Assembly: GCA_947624925.1 (NCBI GenBank)
Contig: CANQMG010000012.1
Span: forward strand, 1-23,439
Source: an uncultured Clostridia bacterium
Lineage (GTDB): Bacteria > Bacillota > Clostridia > TANB77 > CAG-508
Reading direction: 5' to 3'
Length of the DNA: 23,439 nucleotides
Every line of letters starts with the position of its first letter. Positions within the stretch are counted from its first letter, which is position 1. The position numbers were made by a program, and so were the translations under genes. Shown piece by piece: positions 1 to 8,337 of the stretch. The notes beneath the pieces are model-generated. The model searched no databases, had not been told where the DNA came from, and saw only the letters and a list, made by a program, of their open reading frames with translations.

Positions 1-26
1 TTTTTATTATATTTCTTTTAGAATAT

Positions 27-64
<38 letters not shown>

Positions 65-106
65 GAGTATCAAGAGTTTTAAGTTTTACGTTCATCCTAG
101 ATTTTC

Positions 107-173
107 TCCTTTGTATTTATTTTTCTTAGGCAATTTCTTCGTAGCCTGGGCAGGCACAAGACCTGCCCCTACG
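107..173. repeat. 67-bp direct repeat, copy 1, with embedded hairpin
   Basis: Identical over 67 bases to 219-285. The 3' half folds: GGGCAGG (148-154) pairs with CCTGCCC (162-168) around a 7-base loop, and CGTAG (140-144) pairs with CTACG (169-173), leaving a CCT bulge on one side. The hairpin half alone recurs at 12538-12567 and, on the opposite strand and slightly diverged, at 8905-8930, so it is a dispersed intergenic palindrome of this genome. Confidence 0.95.
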
Positions 174-218
174 GATGTTTTTTATATTTTCTAATTTTTT
201 TATTCTTTTTAATTTTTT

Positions 219-285
219 TCCTTTGTATTTATTTTTCTTAGGCAATTTCTTCGTAGCCTGGGCAGGCACAAGACCTGCCCCTACG
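219..285. repeat. 67-bp direct repeat, copy 2, with embedded hairpin
   Basis: Exact copy of 107-173, 112 bases further on. Identity starts at the T-rich leader and stops right after the CTACG arm of the hairpin. Only two tandem-like copies exist here, so it is a local duplication of a dispersed repeat and not an array. Confidence 0.95.
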
Positions 286-309
286 TTTTTTTACATTTTG
301 GCTAAGAAC

Positions 310-369
310 CCCCAGTCAGCCTTTGGCTGACAGCCCCCTTATTAAAGGGGCTTTTGACCTGCCCATACG
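310..369. repeat. Composite GC-rich palindromic repeat
   Basis: Two adjoining hairpins in AT-rich surroundings: GTCAGCC (315-321) with GGCTGAC (325-331) around TTT, then CCCCTT (335-340) with AAGGGG (345-350) around ATTA. Immediately after, GACCTGCCC plus ATACG (356-369) resembles one arm of the dispersed GGGCAGG element. No T-run follows on the minus strand, so I do not call it a terminator. The 418 bases before the first gene hold nothing else I can identify. Confidence 0.8.
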
Positions 370-418
370 AGTCTGCCTAAACCATCTTTTACTGTATTAT
401 GAAAATGTTTTAGAAATT

Positions 419-736
419 TTATTCATCTATAAAATTAAAGTCATCCTTAAACTTTTCTTTAAAAATTTCGAATATCTTATTTAATGTTTCATCATCTTCA
501 ACACTTACATATGATTCTTCATCTTCTGAGCCTGCATCCTCTACCCTTAAAATTACAACTTCGCCAGCATCTTCTTCCTCTTCTTCTATAGGTAATAAAA
601 CAACATATTCTTCTCCTTCATAATCTATTAAATCTAAAAATTCAAATTCAACCTCTTCTCCATTTTCATCATTTAATACTATTATGTTATCTAATTCCTC
701 ATCCATTTCAACATCATCTAATTCATTTTCGTCCAT
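419..736 (-). CDS. DUF1292 family acidic protein (YrzB-like)
   Basis: A 105-residue, very acidic protein (nearly half Asp/Glu) with the DUF1292 pattern: an N-terminal stretch ending in a beta-rich core (NIIVLNDENGEEVEFEFLDL), then YEGEEYVVLLPIE and VVILRVE. The function of the family is unknown. Its place directly after ireB and the ruvX-type nuclease matches the conserved Firmicute block ireB-yrrK-yrzB. The start has a GAAAGGAGAA ribosome-binding site, and the ruvX stop is 48 bases upstream. The family call rests on both sequence pattern and gene order. Confidence 0.88.
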   Translation of the reverse strand: MDENELDDVEMDEELDNIIVLNDENGEEVEFEFLDLIDYEGEEYVVLLPIEEEEEDAGEVVILRVEDAGSEDEESYVSVEDDETLNKIFEIFKEKFKDDFNFIDE

Positions 737-784
737 TTTTTTCTCCTTTCAATTTAATTATATATTAATTGTATTTCTACAACA

Positions 785-1213
785 TTAATGACTTGTTTTA
801 TTTATATACATTTCTAGTATATATACAGCTGATATTGTATCTACAATATCTTTCTTCTTTTTTTTATTAATATTAAGATCATTCATAGTTTTATGAGCTG
901 CAACTGTTGTTAATCTTTCATCTATTGTTTCAATTGCAACTTTGTTAAATTTACATTTTAATTTGTGTATAAAGTTATTTGTAATATCTGCTCTATATGA
1001 ACTAGTTCCATTCATATTATATGGCATACCAACAACAAATGTATCTATTTCATATTTATTTAAAATTTCTTCTAGCCTTTTTAAAACAATTTTATCATTA
1101 TTATTATGTTTTATTGTTTCCAATCCTTGAGCAGTTATACCTAATTCATCTGTTATAGCAATTCCAACTCTGTTATCACCATAGTCTATACCTAATTTTC
1201 TCATATTAATCAT
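785..1213 (-). CDS. ruvX: RuvX/YqgF-type Holliday junction resolvase / pre-16S rRNA nuclease
   Basis: A 142-residue RNase H-fold nuclease of the usual YqgF length. Visible motifs are GIDYGDNRVGIAITD at 8-22 with Asp10 as the probable first metal ligand, VGMPYNMNG at 61-69, DERLTT at 98-103 with Glu99, and KDIVDTISAVYIL near 121-133 with Asp122/Asp125. The family is linked to processing of the 16S rRNA 5' end and, by fold, to Holliday junction resolution. The ATG at 1213 overlaps the end of ireB (ATGATTAA) and has AGG five bases upstream, while an ATG at 1204 is the alternative. The overlap implies translational coupling with ireB. Confidence 0.93.
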   Translation of the reverse strand: MINMRKLGIDYGDNRVGIAITDELGITAQGLETIKHNNNDKIVLKRLEEILNKYEIDTFVVGMPYNMNGTSSYRADITNNFIHKLKCKFNKVAIETIDERLTTVAAHKTMNDLNINKKKKKDIVDTISAVYILEMYINKTSH

Positions 1214-1460
1214 CTAAACCTATATAATTTTTTACCATTTTTTCTAATAATTCATCTCTTTCTATTTGTCTTATTATATTTCTAGCATCATTATAACTTG
1301 TAATATATGTTGGATCACCAGATAAAATATAACCAACTATCTGATTTATAGGATTATAACCTTTTTCCATTAATGCTTGATAAACCTGTTTTAATATTTC
1401 TCTTGCTTTAATATTTTTATCTCTTTCTATATTAAAACTCATTGTTTTATCTAAATTCAT
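1206..1460 (-). CDS. ireB: IreB family regulatory phosphoprotein (UPF0297)
   Basis: An 84-residue protein, the family's full length, with the conserved core VYQALMEKGYNPINQIVGYI followed by LSGDPTYITSYNDARNIIRQIERDEL. In Enterococcus, IreB is phosphorylated by the PASTA-domain kinase IreK and controls cephalosporin tolerance. The early threonines here (Thr6 in LDKTMSF) sit where phosphorylation would be expected, which is inference. The start has a strong GGAGG five bases from the ATG. It is coupled to ruvX by an overlap. In most Firmicutes alaS lies upstream, but here an unusual GAF protein does. Confidence 0.93.
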   Translation of the reverse strand: MNLDKTMSFNIERDKNIKAREILKQVYQALMEKGYNPINQIVGYILSGDPTYITSYNDARNIIRQIERDELLEKMVKNYIGLDD

Positions 1461-1491
1461 TTACTCCTCCTTTTATTTAGTTTACTTTTAA

Positions 1492-2586
1492 CTAAATACT
1501 ATTGATTTCACTTTCTTGCTTATCTACATTATCTAGATATTCTTCTAGTTTTTTATTTAAGCTTTCTAATGCTGTTCCTTTATAATATGTAGAAATAACA
1601 AAATTTATTTTTGGTTTAGCAATTTCTTTTATTACTTTTTTCTTGTCTTTCTTTTCATACTCTACTTCTATATTTTCTATATTCTTTTTTAAATCTTCTA
1701 AAAATCCAGCAGCACCATCTATTTCTATTCCAGAAAATACTATTACGAATTTAGGTCCCATATATCTAACAAATAAATATTCATCTGAAATATTTTCTTT
1801 AATAAATGAAGTAACCTCAGTGATTATTTTATTTCCTATACTTCTACTAAATTGTTCATTTATTTCTTCTAAATTAATAATTTTAAACATACATACTGTG
1901 GATGTAGCATATTTATCTATTATTTTTTTGCCATTTCCATATAAATATTCAGATGTTGTTAATTCTGAATATAAATCCTGTCTTGGTAGACTTTCCACAA
2001 CACTTTGATATGATACAGTTTTTATTACAGATAGTATATTATCTTTTACAACCTCTAAAATTGTAGTATCAATATTATCAAATGCATGAGGTATACCATT
2101 TTCTAAAATCCAATAACCAATGTATATATTATCTATATACAATGGGAAAAAGATTGCAGATTTTGCTCTACCAAATTCTAATTTTTGATATGGTAATCTT
2201 TCTGAGTCTTTATTTACAGTTATATATTTTGGTTTAGCCATAGCAATACTATCTTTAAATATTTCTTCATTTTGAAGATTTTTTAGTGTATCCCAATGTT
2301 TTTCATTAACGTTTGTTGCCTTTATTTCATATTCTGCACCATTAAAAATTACAATTGTTGAGTATTTTATATCATATTTTTCAATCAAAATATCATTTAT
2401 TTTTTTAATTTTTTCATCAACACTGCTTTCTTCACCTATGGTATTCATAAATTCCTGTAATACATTAAGACTAGTGACTCTTTGCTTTATACCACGTAGA
2501 TTTTTAATATTTTTATTTATTCTATAATTATAATATGTTAATAATATTATTACAATTAATAATATTGCAATTACCAATCCTTCCAA
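1492..2586 (-). CDS. Membrane-anchored GAF and degenerate GGDEF protein
   Basis: 364 residues. Residues 3-19 form one transmembrane helix, followed by a short basic linker and a GAF-like region at about 40-195 (IVIFNGAEYEIKA, SAIFFPLYIDNIYIGYWILE). Residues about 210-315 line up with a GGDEF domain: MFKIINLEEINEQF corresponds to the DIDxFKxINDxxGH strand and RYMGPKF (274-280) to RYGGDEF. The metal-binding Asp and Glu of the signature are replaced by Pro and Lys and the first-strand Asp is missing, so diguanylate cyclase activity is unlikely, and a ligand-sensing or scaffold role is inferred. The start codon is TTG at 2586, supported by AAGAGGTGAT four bases upstream. It sits between the TadZ-like gene and ireB in one operon. 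Confidence 0.75.
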   Translation of the reverse strand: MEGLVIAILLIVIILLTYYNYRINKNIKNLRGIKQRVTSLNVLQEFMNTIGEESSVDEKIKKINDILIEKYDIKYSTIVIFNGAEYEIKATNVNEKHWDTLKNLQNEEIFKDSIAMAKPKYITVNKDSERLPYQKLEFGRAKSAIFFPLYIDNIYIGYWILENGIPHAFDNIDTTILEVVKDNILSVIKTVSYQSVVESLPRQDLYSELTTSEYLYGNGKKIIDKYATSTVCMFKIINLEEINEQFSRSIGNKIITEVTSFIKENISDEYLFVRYMGPKFVIVFSGIEIDGAAGFLEDLKKNIENIEVEYEKKDKKKVIKEIAKPKINFVISTYYKGTALESLNKKLEEYLDNVDKQESEINSI

Positions 2587-2607
2587 AAAATCACCTCTTA
2601 ATATACA

Positions 2608-5118
2608 CTAATATTGTTTCTTCATTTGCTCCAATGTATTATTTATATCAACAGAAAATCCATTATTATAATTATTATAGTTATTATAGTTTTTTGATTT
2701 ATTATTTAAAAGTGGATATACCATATTTCCTAAATTTGATAATTGTTCTTTAAATACTTTTGAATAACCATTTAAAGATACTTCACAGTTTACAACTCCT
2801 TCTAGATATCTTGTATATGTTTGTTCATCAAAAGATATTTCACAATATTTAACTGTATCTCTACTAAATAATTCTGTCATAAATGACATTGCAGGATCAT
2901 TATAATTAGATAATCCTCCAATTATAGCTTTACTGGTTATGCCCCTCATTTTAACAACCTTATTTAATACAATTCTTATTTTTTCTTGTTTTAATATTTC
3001 CTTTGCTTTTAAATCTCTTAAAAAAGCAGTCATTGGTTGAATTGTAAGTATATCAAAACTTTGAACTACATATATTTCTTGAGAAATATTAAATGTTTCT
3101 ATAGGTGTATTAAAATCGCAATCAATTAATATCAATGAATAATTTTTAATTAATGTAGCAATAATTTCACTAATTTGAAAATTAAAATTAGAATCAGGAA
3201 GTGACGTATATACATCAAGATTTTTATTAATTGGAATTCCTTTTGCAACACCATCTTTTAAATTTCTCATTGAGTCAAAAGCTATATTTCTTAATTTTTC
3301 ATCATTATTTGTATATATATAATATGAATTTTTATTTGTAGTTAAATCTAATATTGCAGTTTTTATTGACATATTTGATATAAGCTGTGCTAAATTATTT
3401 ACTAAAAATGATGTTCCATTTTTGGATGTTCCTACAAAAGAAACAATCTTTTTTTCTTTTGTTAATAATCCACCATATAAATCATTTGAATACGATGTTA
3501 CATTTTCTACATTTGTTATCTCACTTGAATTATTATATGAATTATTTACATTACCAAGATTATCTAATTCGTCATCATCATCATTGTTTATTTCTGAAAA
3601 ATTATTGGAAATATTATTATTTGTGTTAGGTAAAAATGATGTATCATCATCTAAGTCATCATCTACCCCTGGTAAAATATAATCATCATTACTTGTATTT
3701 TGGTTATCATCAAATCCAGGTAAAAAATTTGCATCTCCTGTATCAGTTATATCAGCAATTTCATTACCAACACCTGGTAACATATCATCTTCTTCATTTA
3801 TAATTGCACTTTGTACTTCTAAATTTTCAAGATCATCTTCAAATGAATCATTTTCATCTAAATCATCTTGCCATAATTTTAATAAGTCATTTTCCTCATC
3901 TTTTGGCTCATTAGTCTTTTTATTATTTAATTGAGTATTTATATCATTTACAGATTCTTTAACTATCTGTGGCTGATCAATTGTATTTACAGCTTGTACT
4001 ACTTTTTTAGGTCTTCCTCTGCCTTTTTTTGCAACTGGTTCTATTATTGCATTTTCTTGTTTTTGTGATTCTAAAACCTGACTATTGCTTTCTTTAATAT
4101 TGTTTTCTTGCTCATCTGCATTTAGCATAACTTCTTGTTCAACTACTTTTTTAGGTCTTCCTCTTCCTTTTTTTGTAATAGGATTTACATCTTCTTGTTC
4201 TGGTGTAGTATTTGTTATATTGTTATTTGTTTTTAACAATTCATTATTAGAATTTGCAGACTGTTTAACTGGTTTAATTTTCTTTACATTTTGTATATTC
4301 AATGCAGTAGGTACAACTATTGGCTTACCTATCTTTTGTTTTTGAGTATTGCTCTCTATAAATCCAATTTTTAGTCCATCATCTTTATTCATTTCTTTTT
4401 GAACATTTTTTACAGATTTAATTCCGCTAAATGTCATTATAGATTGATATTTAGGTGAACTAGCCTCTAAAACAGCTTTTACATTTAGTGGTAAAAATTT
4501 AATAATTATTTTTAATTGTGCATCTGTATATTGTGCAGCAATACTATTAAAACTCTCTACAAACTTTTCTTGATTGTTTCCTAATTTTCTATAATGTTCT
4601 AAAATATTTTGTATTTCTACTTCACTAACACTATCTTCATTTTCAGATTGATAATTTACTTCTTCTGACTCAATTTTATAATATAATTTTGCATCTTTTT
4701 TGCTACGTGGTTTATTTAATAATTTACATATTTCTGAAATCTTTCTATCTTGTCCAATTAATACATTATATATTCCAAGTCCAAATAATTTTACAAGTAT
4801 TGGCTCAGACTTTGTTCTTCTCTCTATTGATATAAGTATTATAGGAATATCATTTCCCATATTATTAGCTTCGTCACTTATTCTATCTAATTTTTCAAAA
4901 ATAAATTTATCAACCATCTCATAATTGTTATTAGCAAATGGCTCTAAATCCTCGCTAATTACAATTCTATCATAAGATTTATCTCTTTGTAATTCTTTTA
5001 AAATTGCATTAAAATAATAAACATTTTTATATGAAATAATTTCCTTATAATCCTTTTGGTACCTTTTTACAATTTGACTTGATATTTCTTCATTATTTAC
5101 AGCAAACAATACCTTCAT
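2608..5118 (-). CDS. TadZ/CpaE-like protein with degenerate P-loop and AT-hook-like motifs
   Basis: 836 residues in four parts. Residues 1-135 look like a CheY-type receiver or pseudo-receiver (MKVLFAVNNEE, DRIVISEDLEPF, IPIILISIERR). Residues about 150-310 contain a helical stretch. Residues 310-550 are low-complexity and acidic, with two copies of KKGRGRPKK (316-324, 364-372), an AT-hook-like core, and four LPG-type repeats (447, 466, 482, 496). Residues 553-800 are a ParA/MinD-like fold. Its Walker A region VGTSKNGTS (562-570) has lost the lysine (Thr569), while the Walker B-like LILIDCD (662-668) is kept. This resembles TadZ/CpaE localisation ATPases, but no Tad pilus genes are nearby. 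An internal YNN repeat (811-819) precedes the tail. The ribosome-binding site GGAGGGG overlaps the end of the upstream gene three bases away. Confidence 0.7.
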   Translation of the reverse strand: MKVLFAVNNEEISSQIVKRYQKDYKEIISYKNVYYFNAILKELQRDKSYDRIVISEDLEPFANNNYEMVDKFIFEKLDRISDEANNMGNDIPIILISIERRTKSEPILVKLFGLGIYNVLIGQDRKISEICKLLNKPRSKKDAKLYYKIESEEVNYQSENEDSVSEVEIQNILEHYRKLGNNQEKFVESFNSIAAQYTDAQLKIIIKFLPLNVKAVLEASSPKYQSIMTFSGIKSVKNVQKEMNKDDGLKIGFIESNTQKQKIGKPIVVPTALNIQNVKKIKPVKQSANSNNELLKTNNNITNTTPEQEDVNPITKKGRGRPKKVVEQEVMLNADEQENNIKESNSQVLESQKQENAIIEPVAKKGRGRPKKVVQAVNTIDQPQIVKESVNDINTQLNNKKTNEPKDEENDLLKLWQDDLDENDSFEDDLENLEVQSAIINEEDDMLPGVGNEIADITDTGDANFLPGFDDNQNTSNDDYILPGVDDDLDDDTSFLPNTNNNISNNFSEINNDDDDELDNLGNVNNSYNNSSEITNVENVTSYSNDLYGGLLTKEKKIVSFVGTSKNGTSFLVNNLAQLISNMSIKTAILDLTTNKNSYYIYTNNDEKLRNIAFDSMRNLKDGVAKGIPINKNLDVYTSLPDSNFNFQISEIIATLIKNYSLILIDCDFNTPIETFNISQEIYVVQSFDILTIQPMTAFLRDLKAKEILKQEKIRIVLNKVVKMRGITSKAIIGGLSNYNDPAMSFMTELFSRDTVKYCEISFDEQTYTRYLEGVVNCEVSLNGYSKVFKEQLSNLGNMVYPLLNNKSKNYNNYNNYNNGFSVDINNTLEQMKKQY

Positions 5119-5121
5119 TTG

Positions 5122-5514
5122 TTAACCCCTCCAACTTTTTACTACTACAGCAAATATAAGTGGCAATACTTGACATATTACAAATAATGTAACAAAAACT
5201 ATAATAAGCTTGAATCCTCTATCTCTAACATCAAGTTTTCTAATTCCAATAATATATTGATAAATAGCTCCTACGACTATTCCAATAAAACAAAATGGTA
5301 TACTGTAAATTCTGACTTTTGATAATATGAAAGCTGTTAATCCGTATGCTTCTGAACCATATGATTTATTATAATCTTCTAAATTTTTTTTCTCCTTTTG
5401 TGCAATTTTTACAAATTGATTATCATCTGAATTTTCTATCGTTGTTGCATATACGGTTGAAAATGTTACAAACAATGTTAATACAATTAATAAAGTAATA
5501 AATATCTTCTTCAT
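5122..5514 (-). CDS. Small signal-peptide membrane protein, two further helices, unknown function
   Basis: 130 residues. Lys-Lys followed by a hydrophobic run (residues 4-22) ending VYATT looks like a Sec signal peptide with cleavage near Ala23. A charged extracytoplasmic stretch (about 25-60) follows, then two hydrophobic helices around 70-91 and 102-124 with a short basic loop RKLDVRDRGFK between them. This layout is shared with VirB2-like and other pilin-like small membrane proteins, but I cannot assign a family. It is the first gene of the operon and is followed after three bases by the TadZ-like gene, whose ribosome-binding site lies inside its last codons, so the two are translationally coupled and probably work together. 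Confidence 0.7.
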   Translation of the reverse strand: MKKIFITLLIVLTLFVTFSTVYATTIENSDDNQFVKIAQKEKKNLEDYNKSYGSEAYGLTAFILSKVRIYSIPFCFIGIVVGAIYQYIIGIRKLDVRDRGFKLIIVFVTLFVICQVLPLIFAVVVKSWRG

Positions 5515-5562
5515 TATATATATATTCCTCCATTTATATAATAAAACACAATTACTTTATAT

Positions 5563-5591
5563 ATCATACACTACAATTAATAAAATAGCAA
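5563..5591 (-). promoter_or_regulatory. Probable promoter of the TadZ-like/ireB operon
   Basis: On the minus strand, TTGCTA (5591-5586) and TATGAT (5568-5563) are separated by 17 bases, about 50 bases ahead of the first start codon. The -35 matches only 4 of 6 consensus bases. A GGAGG ribosome-binding site lies further downstream, 12 bases from the ATG. Confidence 0.5.
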
Positions 5592-5669
5592 GTTTTTATG
5601 AACGTTTTTTTTAATTTTCTTTTCAATACTTTATGCATATTTTTTATTTCTACAATTTTTTTATTTACA

Positions 5670-8264
5670 TTATTTTAAAATTAATTCATTTCCATTATAA
5701 TCTATGTTTATTGTTGAATTTGGTAAAATTTCTTGTAGTAAAATTTTTTTGCCGATTAATGTTTCTAGTTCTTTTTGTACAAATCTTTTTAAAGGTCTTG
5801 CTCCATATACTGGATTATATCCATTTTCTATAATATAATTTTTTGCTTTATCTGTTAAATTTAATTTTAAATGCTTATCTTCCAATCTTTTTTCCAAATC
5901 TATTATTAACAAATCTAATATTTTTTGAATTTGCTCTTTGTTTAATGGTTTATAGAATATTATTTCATCTAATCTATTTAAAAATTCCGGTCTAAAACTT
6001 TGTTTTAAAAGTTTATTTACTTCTTCTTTTGCTGAATCAGATATTTCACCATTTTCATTTATTCCTTCTAATATATAATCTGAACCTAAATTAGAAGTTA
6101 ATATTATAACAGTATTTTTAAAATCTACTGTTCTTCCTTGAGAATCTGTTATTCTACCATCATCTAAAACTTGTAACAAAATATTAAAAACATCTGGATG
6201 TGCTTTTTCTATTTCATCAAATAATATAACACAATAAGGTTTTCTCCTTACGGCCTCTGTAAGTTGACCTCCTTCTTCATATCCAACATATCCTGGAGGT
6301 GCACCAATTAGTCTTGAAACAGAATATTTTTCCATATATTCAGACATATCTATTCTTACTATATTGTGTTCATCATCAAATAAACTTTCAGCTAGTGCCT
6401 TAGCAAGTTCAGTTTTTCCCACACCTGTTGGACCTAAGAATAGAAATGAACCTATAGGTCTTCTAGAATCTTGTATTCCTGCTCTAGAACGAATTATTGC
6501 ATCTGTTACCTTTCTTACTGCCTCATCTTGTCCAATTACTCTTTTATGAAGTATTTTATCCAAGTTTATAATTTTATCTCTTTCACTTTCCATTAATTTA
6601 GATACAGGAATTCCTGTCCATCTACCAATTATTTTAGCAATTTCATCTTCTGTTATTTTATTTCTAAGCAAGCTAGTATTGTTTTCTGCTTTTTCTGCAT
6701 TTTTTTCTTCTGTTTCTAATAATTTTTGTAGTTCAGGTAATTTACCATATTTAAGTTCTGCCGCTTTATTAAGTTCATAATTTCTTTCTGCTCTCTCTAT
6801 TTGTGCATTAACACTTTCTATTTCCTCTCTTAGTTTTTGTACTTTAGAAATACTTTCTTTTTCATTTTCCCATTTTGCCTTCATTTCATCAAATTTTGAC
6901 TTAAATTCTGCTATTTCCTTTTGTATATCATCTAATCTTTTCTTAGAAAATTCATCTTTTTCCTTTTTTAGAGCTGTTTCCTCAATTTGAAGTTGCATTA
7001 TTTTATGTGATATCTCGTCTAATTCTGTTGGCATTGATTCCATTTCTGTTTTTATCATAGCACATGCTTCATCTATTAAATCTATTGCTTTATCTGGTAA
7101 AAATCTATCTGATATATATCTATGTGAAAGAACTGCTGCTGCAATTATTGCACTATCTGCAATTTTAACTCCATGAAATACCTCATATCTTTCTTTTAAT
7201 CCTCTTAATATAGATATAGTATCTTCTACTGTTGGCTCATCAACCATAACAGGTTGAAAACGTCTTTCTAAGGCAGAATCTTTTTCAATATATTGTCTAT
7301 ATTCATTTAATGTTGTTGCACCTATACAATGTAATTCTCCCCTTGCAAGCATTGGTTTTAATAAGTTGCCTGCATCCATTGCTCCATCTGTTTTACCAGC
7401 ACCAACTATAGTATGAAGTTCATCTATAAATAATATAATTCTTCCTTCGCTTTTCTTTATTTCACTAAGAACTGCCTTTAATCTTTCTTCAAATTCGCCT
7501 CTGTATTTCGCACCTGCCACTAATGCACCCATATCTAAGGAAAATATAGTACAATTTTTTAGTCCTTCTGGTACATCTCCTTTAACAATTCTTATTGCTA
7601 ATCCTTCAGCAATCGCTGTTTTTCCTACGCCAGGCTCTCCTATTAAGCATGGATTATTTTTAGTTTTTCTAGATAGAATTCTTATTACATTTCTTATTTC
7701 ATCATCTCTACCTATTACTGGGTCCAATTTTTGCTTTCTTGCAAGTTCTACTAAATCTGAACCATATTTTTTCAAAGCATCATATGTTGTTTCTGGATTA
7801 TCAGTTGTTACTCTTGTGTTTCCTCTTACTTCTAAAAGTACTTTTAAAAATCTATCTTTAGTAATATTAAATTCTTTAAATATTCTTTCAATATTCTTAT
7901 TTGGATTATCAATTAATCCAAGCATTATGTGTTCAACAGATATATACTCATCATTCATTTTTTTTGCAGCGTTTTCTGCACTAGTAAGGGCTAAATCTAC
8001 ATCTTGTGATATATACATCTTTCCGGTTTCTCTTGCTCCGCCAACTATTTTTGGTTCATTTAATACACTTTTTTCTACTTCCTTTTCAAACTCATTGCTT
8101 ACCTTCATTTTGGTTATCAATTCTTTTATTAAGCTATCTGTTCCAGAAATTAATGCAAGTAATAAATGACATTGTTCAACCTGTGAATTTTGATTTTCTA
8201 TTGCTAAATTTTGAGAAGTCTGAATTACCTCTAAAGATTTTTGTGTAAATTTTTGTAAATCCAT
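5670..8264 (-). CDS. clpB: ATP-dependent disaggregase ClpB
   Basis: 864 residues, full length for ClpB. The N domain spans 1-145. AAA module 1 has Walker A GEPGVGKT (209-216) and Walker B ILFIDE (Asp281, Glu282). A long coiled-coil M domain lies at about 410-535, which separates ClpB from ClpC/ClpA. AAA module 2 has Walker A GPTGVGKT (611-618), Walker B VILFDE (679-684) and sensor-2 GAR at 821-823. It is a cytoplasmic hexamer that threads aggregated proteins and works with DnaK; as expected for ClpB, no ClpP-docking IGF/L loop is seen. Its start has AAGGAGG 10 bases upstream. It is a single-gene unit with its own promoter and CIRCE operator, so HrcA heat-shock control is predicted. Confidence 0.97.
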   Translation of the reverse strand: MDLQKFTQKSLEVIQTSQNLAIENQNSQVEQCHLLLALISGTDSLIKELITKMKVSNEFEKEVEKSVLNEPKIVGGARETGKMYISQDVDLALTSAENAAKKMNDEYISVEHIMLGLIDNPNKNIERIFKEFNITKDRFLKVLLEVRGNTRVTTDNPETTYDALKKYGSDLVELARKQKLDPVIGRDDEIRNVIRILSRKTKNNPCLIGEPGVGKTAIAEGLAIRIVKGDVPEGLKNCTIFSLDMGALVAGAKYRGEFEERLKAVLSEIKKSEGRIILFIDELHTIVGAGKTDGAMDAGNLLKPMLARGELHCIGATTLNEYRQYIEKDSALERRFQPVMVDEPTVEDTISILRGLKERYEVFHGVKIADSAIIAAAVLSHRYISDRFLPDKAIDLIDEACAMIKTEMESMPTELDEISHKIMQLQIEETALKKEKDEFSKKRLDDIQKEIAEFKSKFDEMKAKWENEKESISKVQKLREEIESVNAQIERAERNYELNKAAELKYGKLPELQKLLETEEKNAEKAENNTSLLRNKITEDEIAKIIGRWTGIPVSKLMESERDKIINLDKILHKRVIGQDEAVRKVTDAIIRSRAGIQDSRRPIGSFLFLGPTGVGKTELAKALAESLFDDEHNIVRIDMSEYMEKYSVSRLIGAPPGYVGYEEGGQLTEAVRRKPYCVILFDEIEKAHPDVFNILLQVLDDGRITDSQGRTVDFKNTVIILTSNLGSDYILEGINENGEISDSAKEEVNKLLKQSFRPEFLNRLDEIIFYKPLNKEQIQKILDLLIIDLEKRLEDKHLKLNLTDKAKNYIIENGYNPVYGARPLKRFVQKELETLIGKKILLQEILPNSTINIDYNGNELILK

Positions 8265-8309
8265 AATAATCTCAACCTCCTTATTTATTTTTATTATTAT
8301 GTAAAAATA

Positions 8310-8336
8310 TTAGCACTCTATTATATAGACTGCTAA
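8310..8336. promoter_or_regulatory. CIRCE operator (HrcA binding site) upstream of clpB
   Basis: TTAGCACTC-N9-GACTGCTAA, one base off the classical CIRCE inverted repeat TTAGCACTC-N9-GAGTGCTAA, with the exact 9-base spacer. The palindrome extends four more bases on each side (8306-8340). It lies immediately downstream of and overlaps the clpB -10 region, where HrcA binding would block transcription. Confidence 0.93.
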
Positions 8337-8337
8337 T

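Noticed and set aside
107..285. CRISPR-like direct repeats
   Set aside because: Only two copies of a 67-base unit exist, with one T-rich spacer of 45 bases, and the same hairpin recurs singly elsewhere; no cas genes are in the window.
314..351. Terminator of the ireB operon
   Set aside because: The stems are good but no T-run follows on the minus strand, and the sequence belongs with the other palindromic repeats here.
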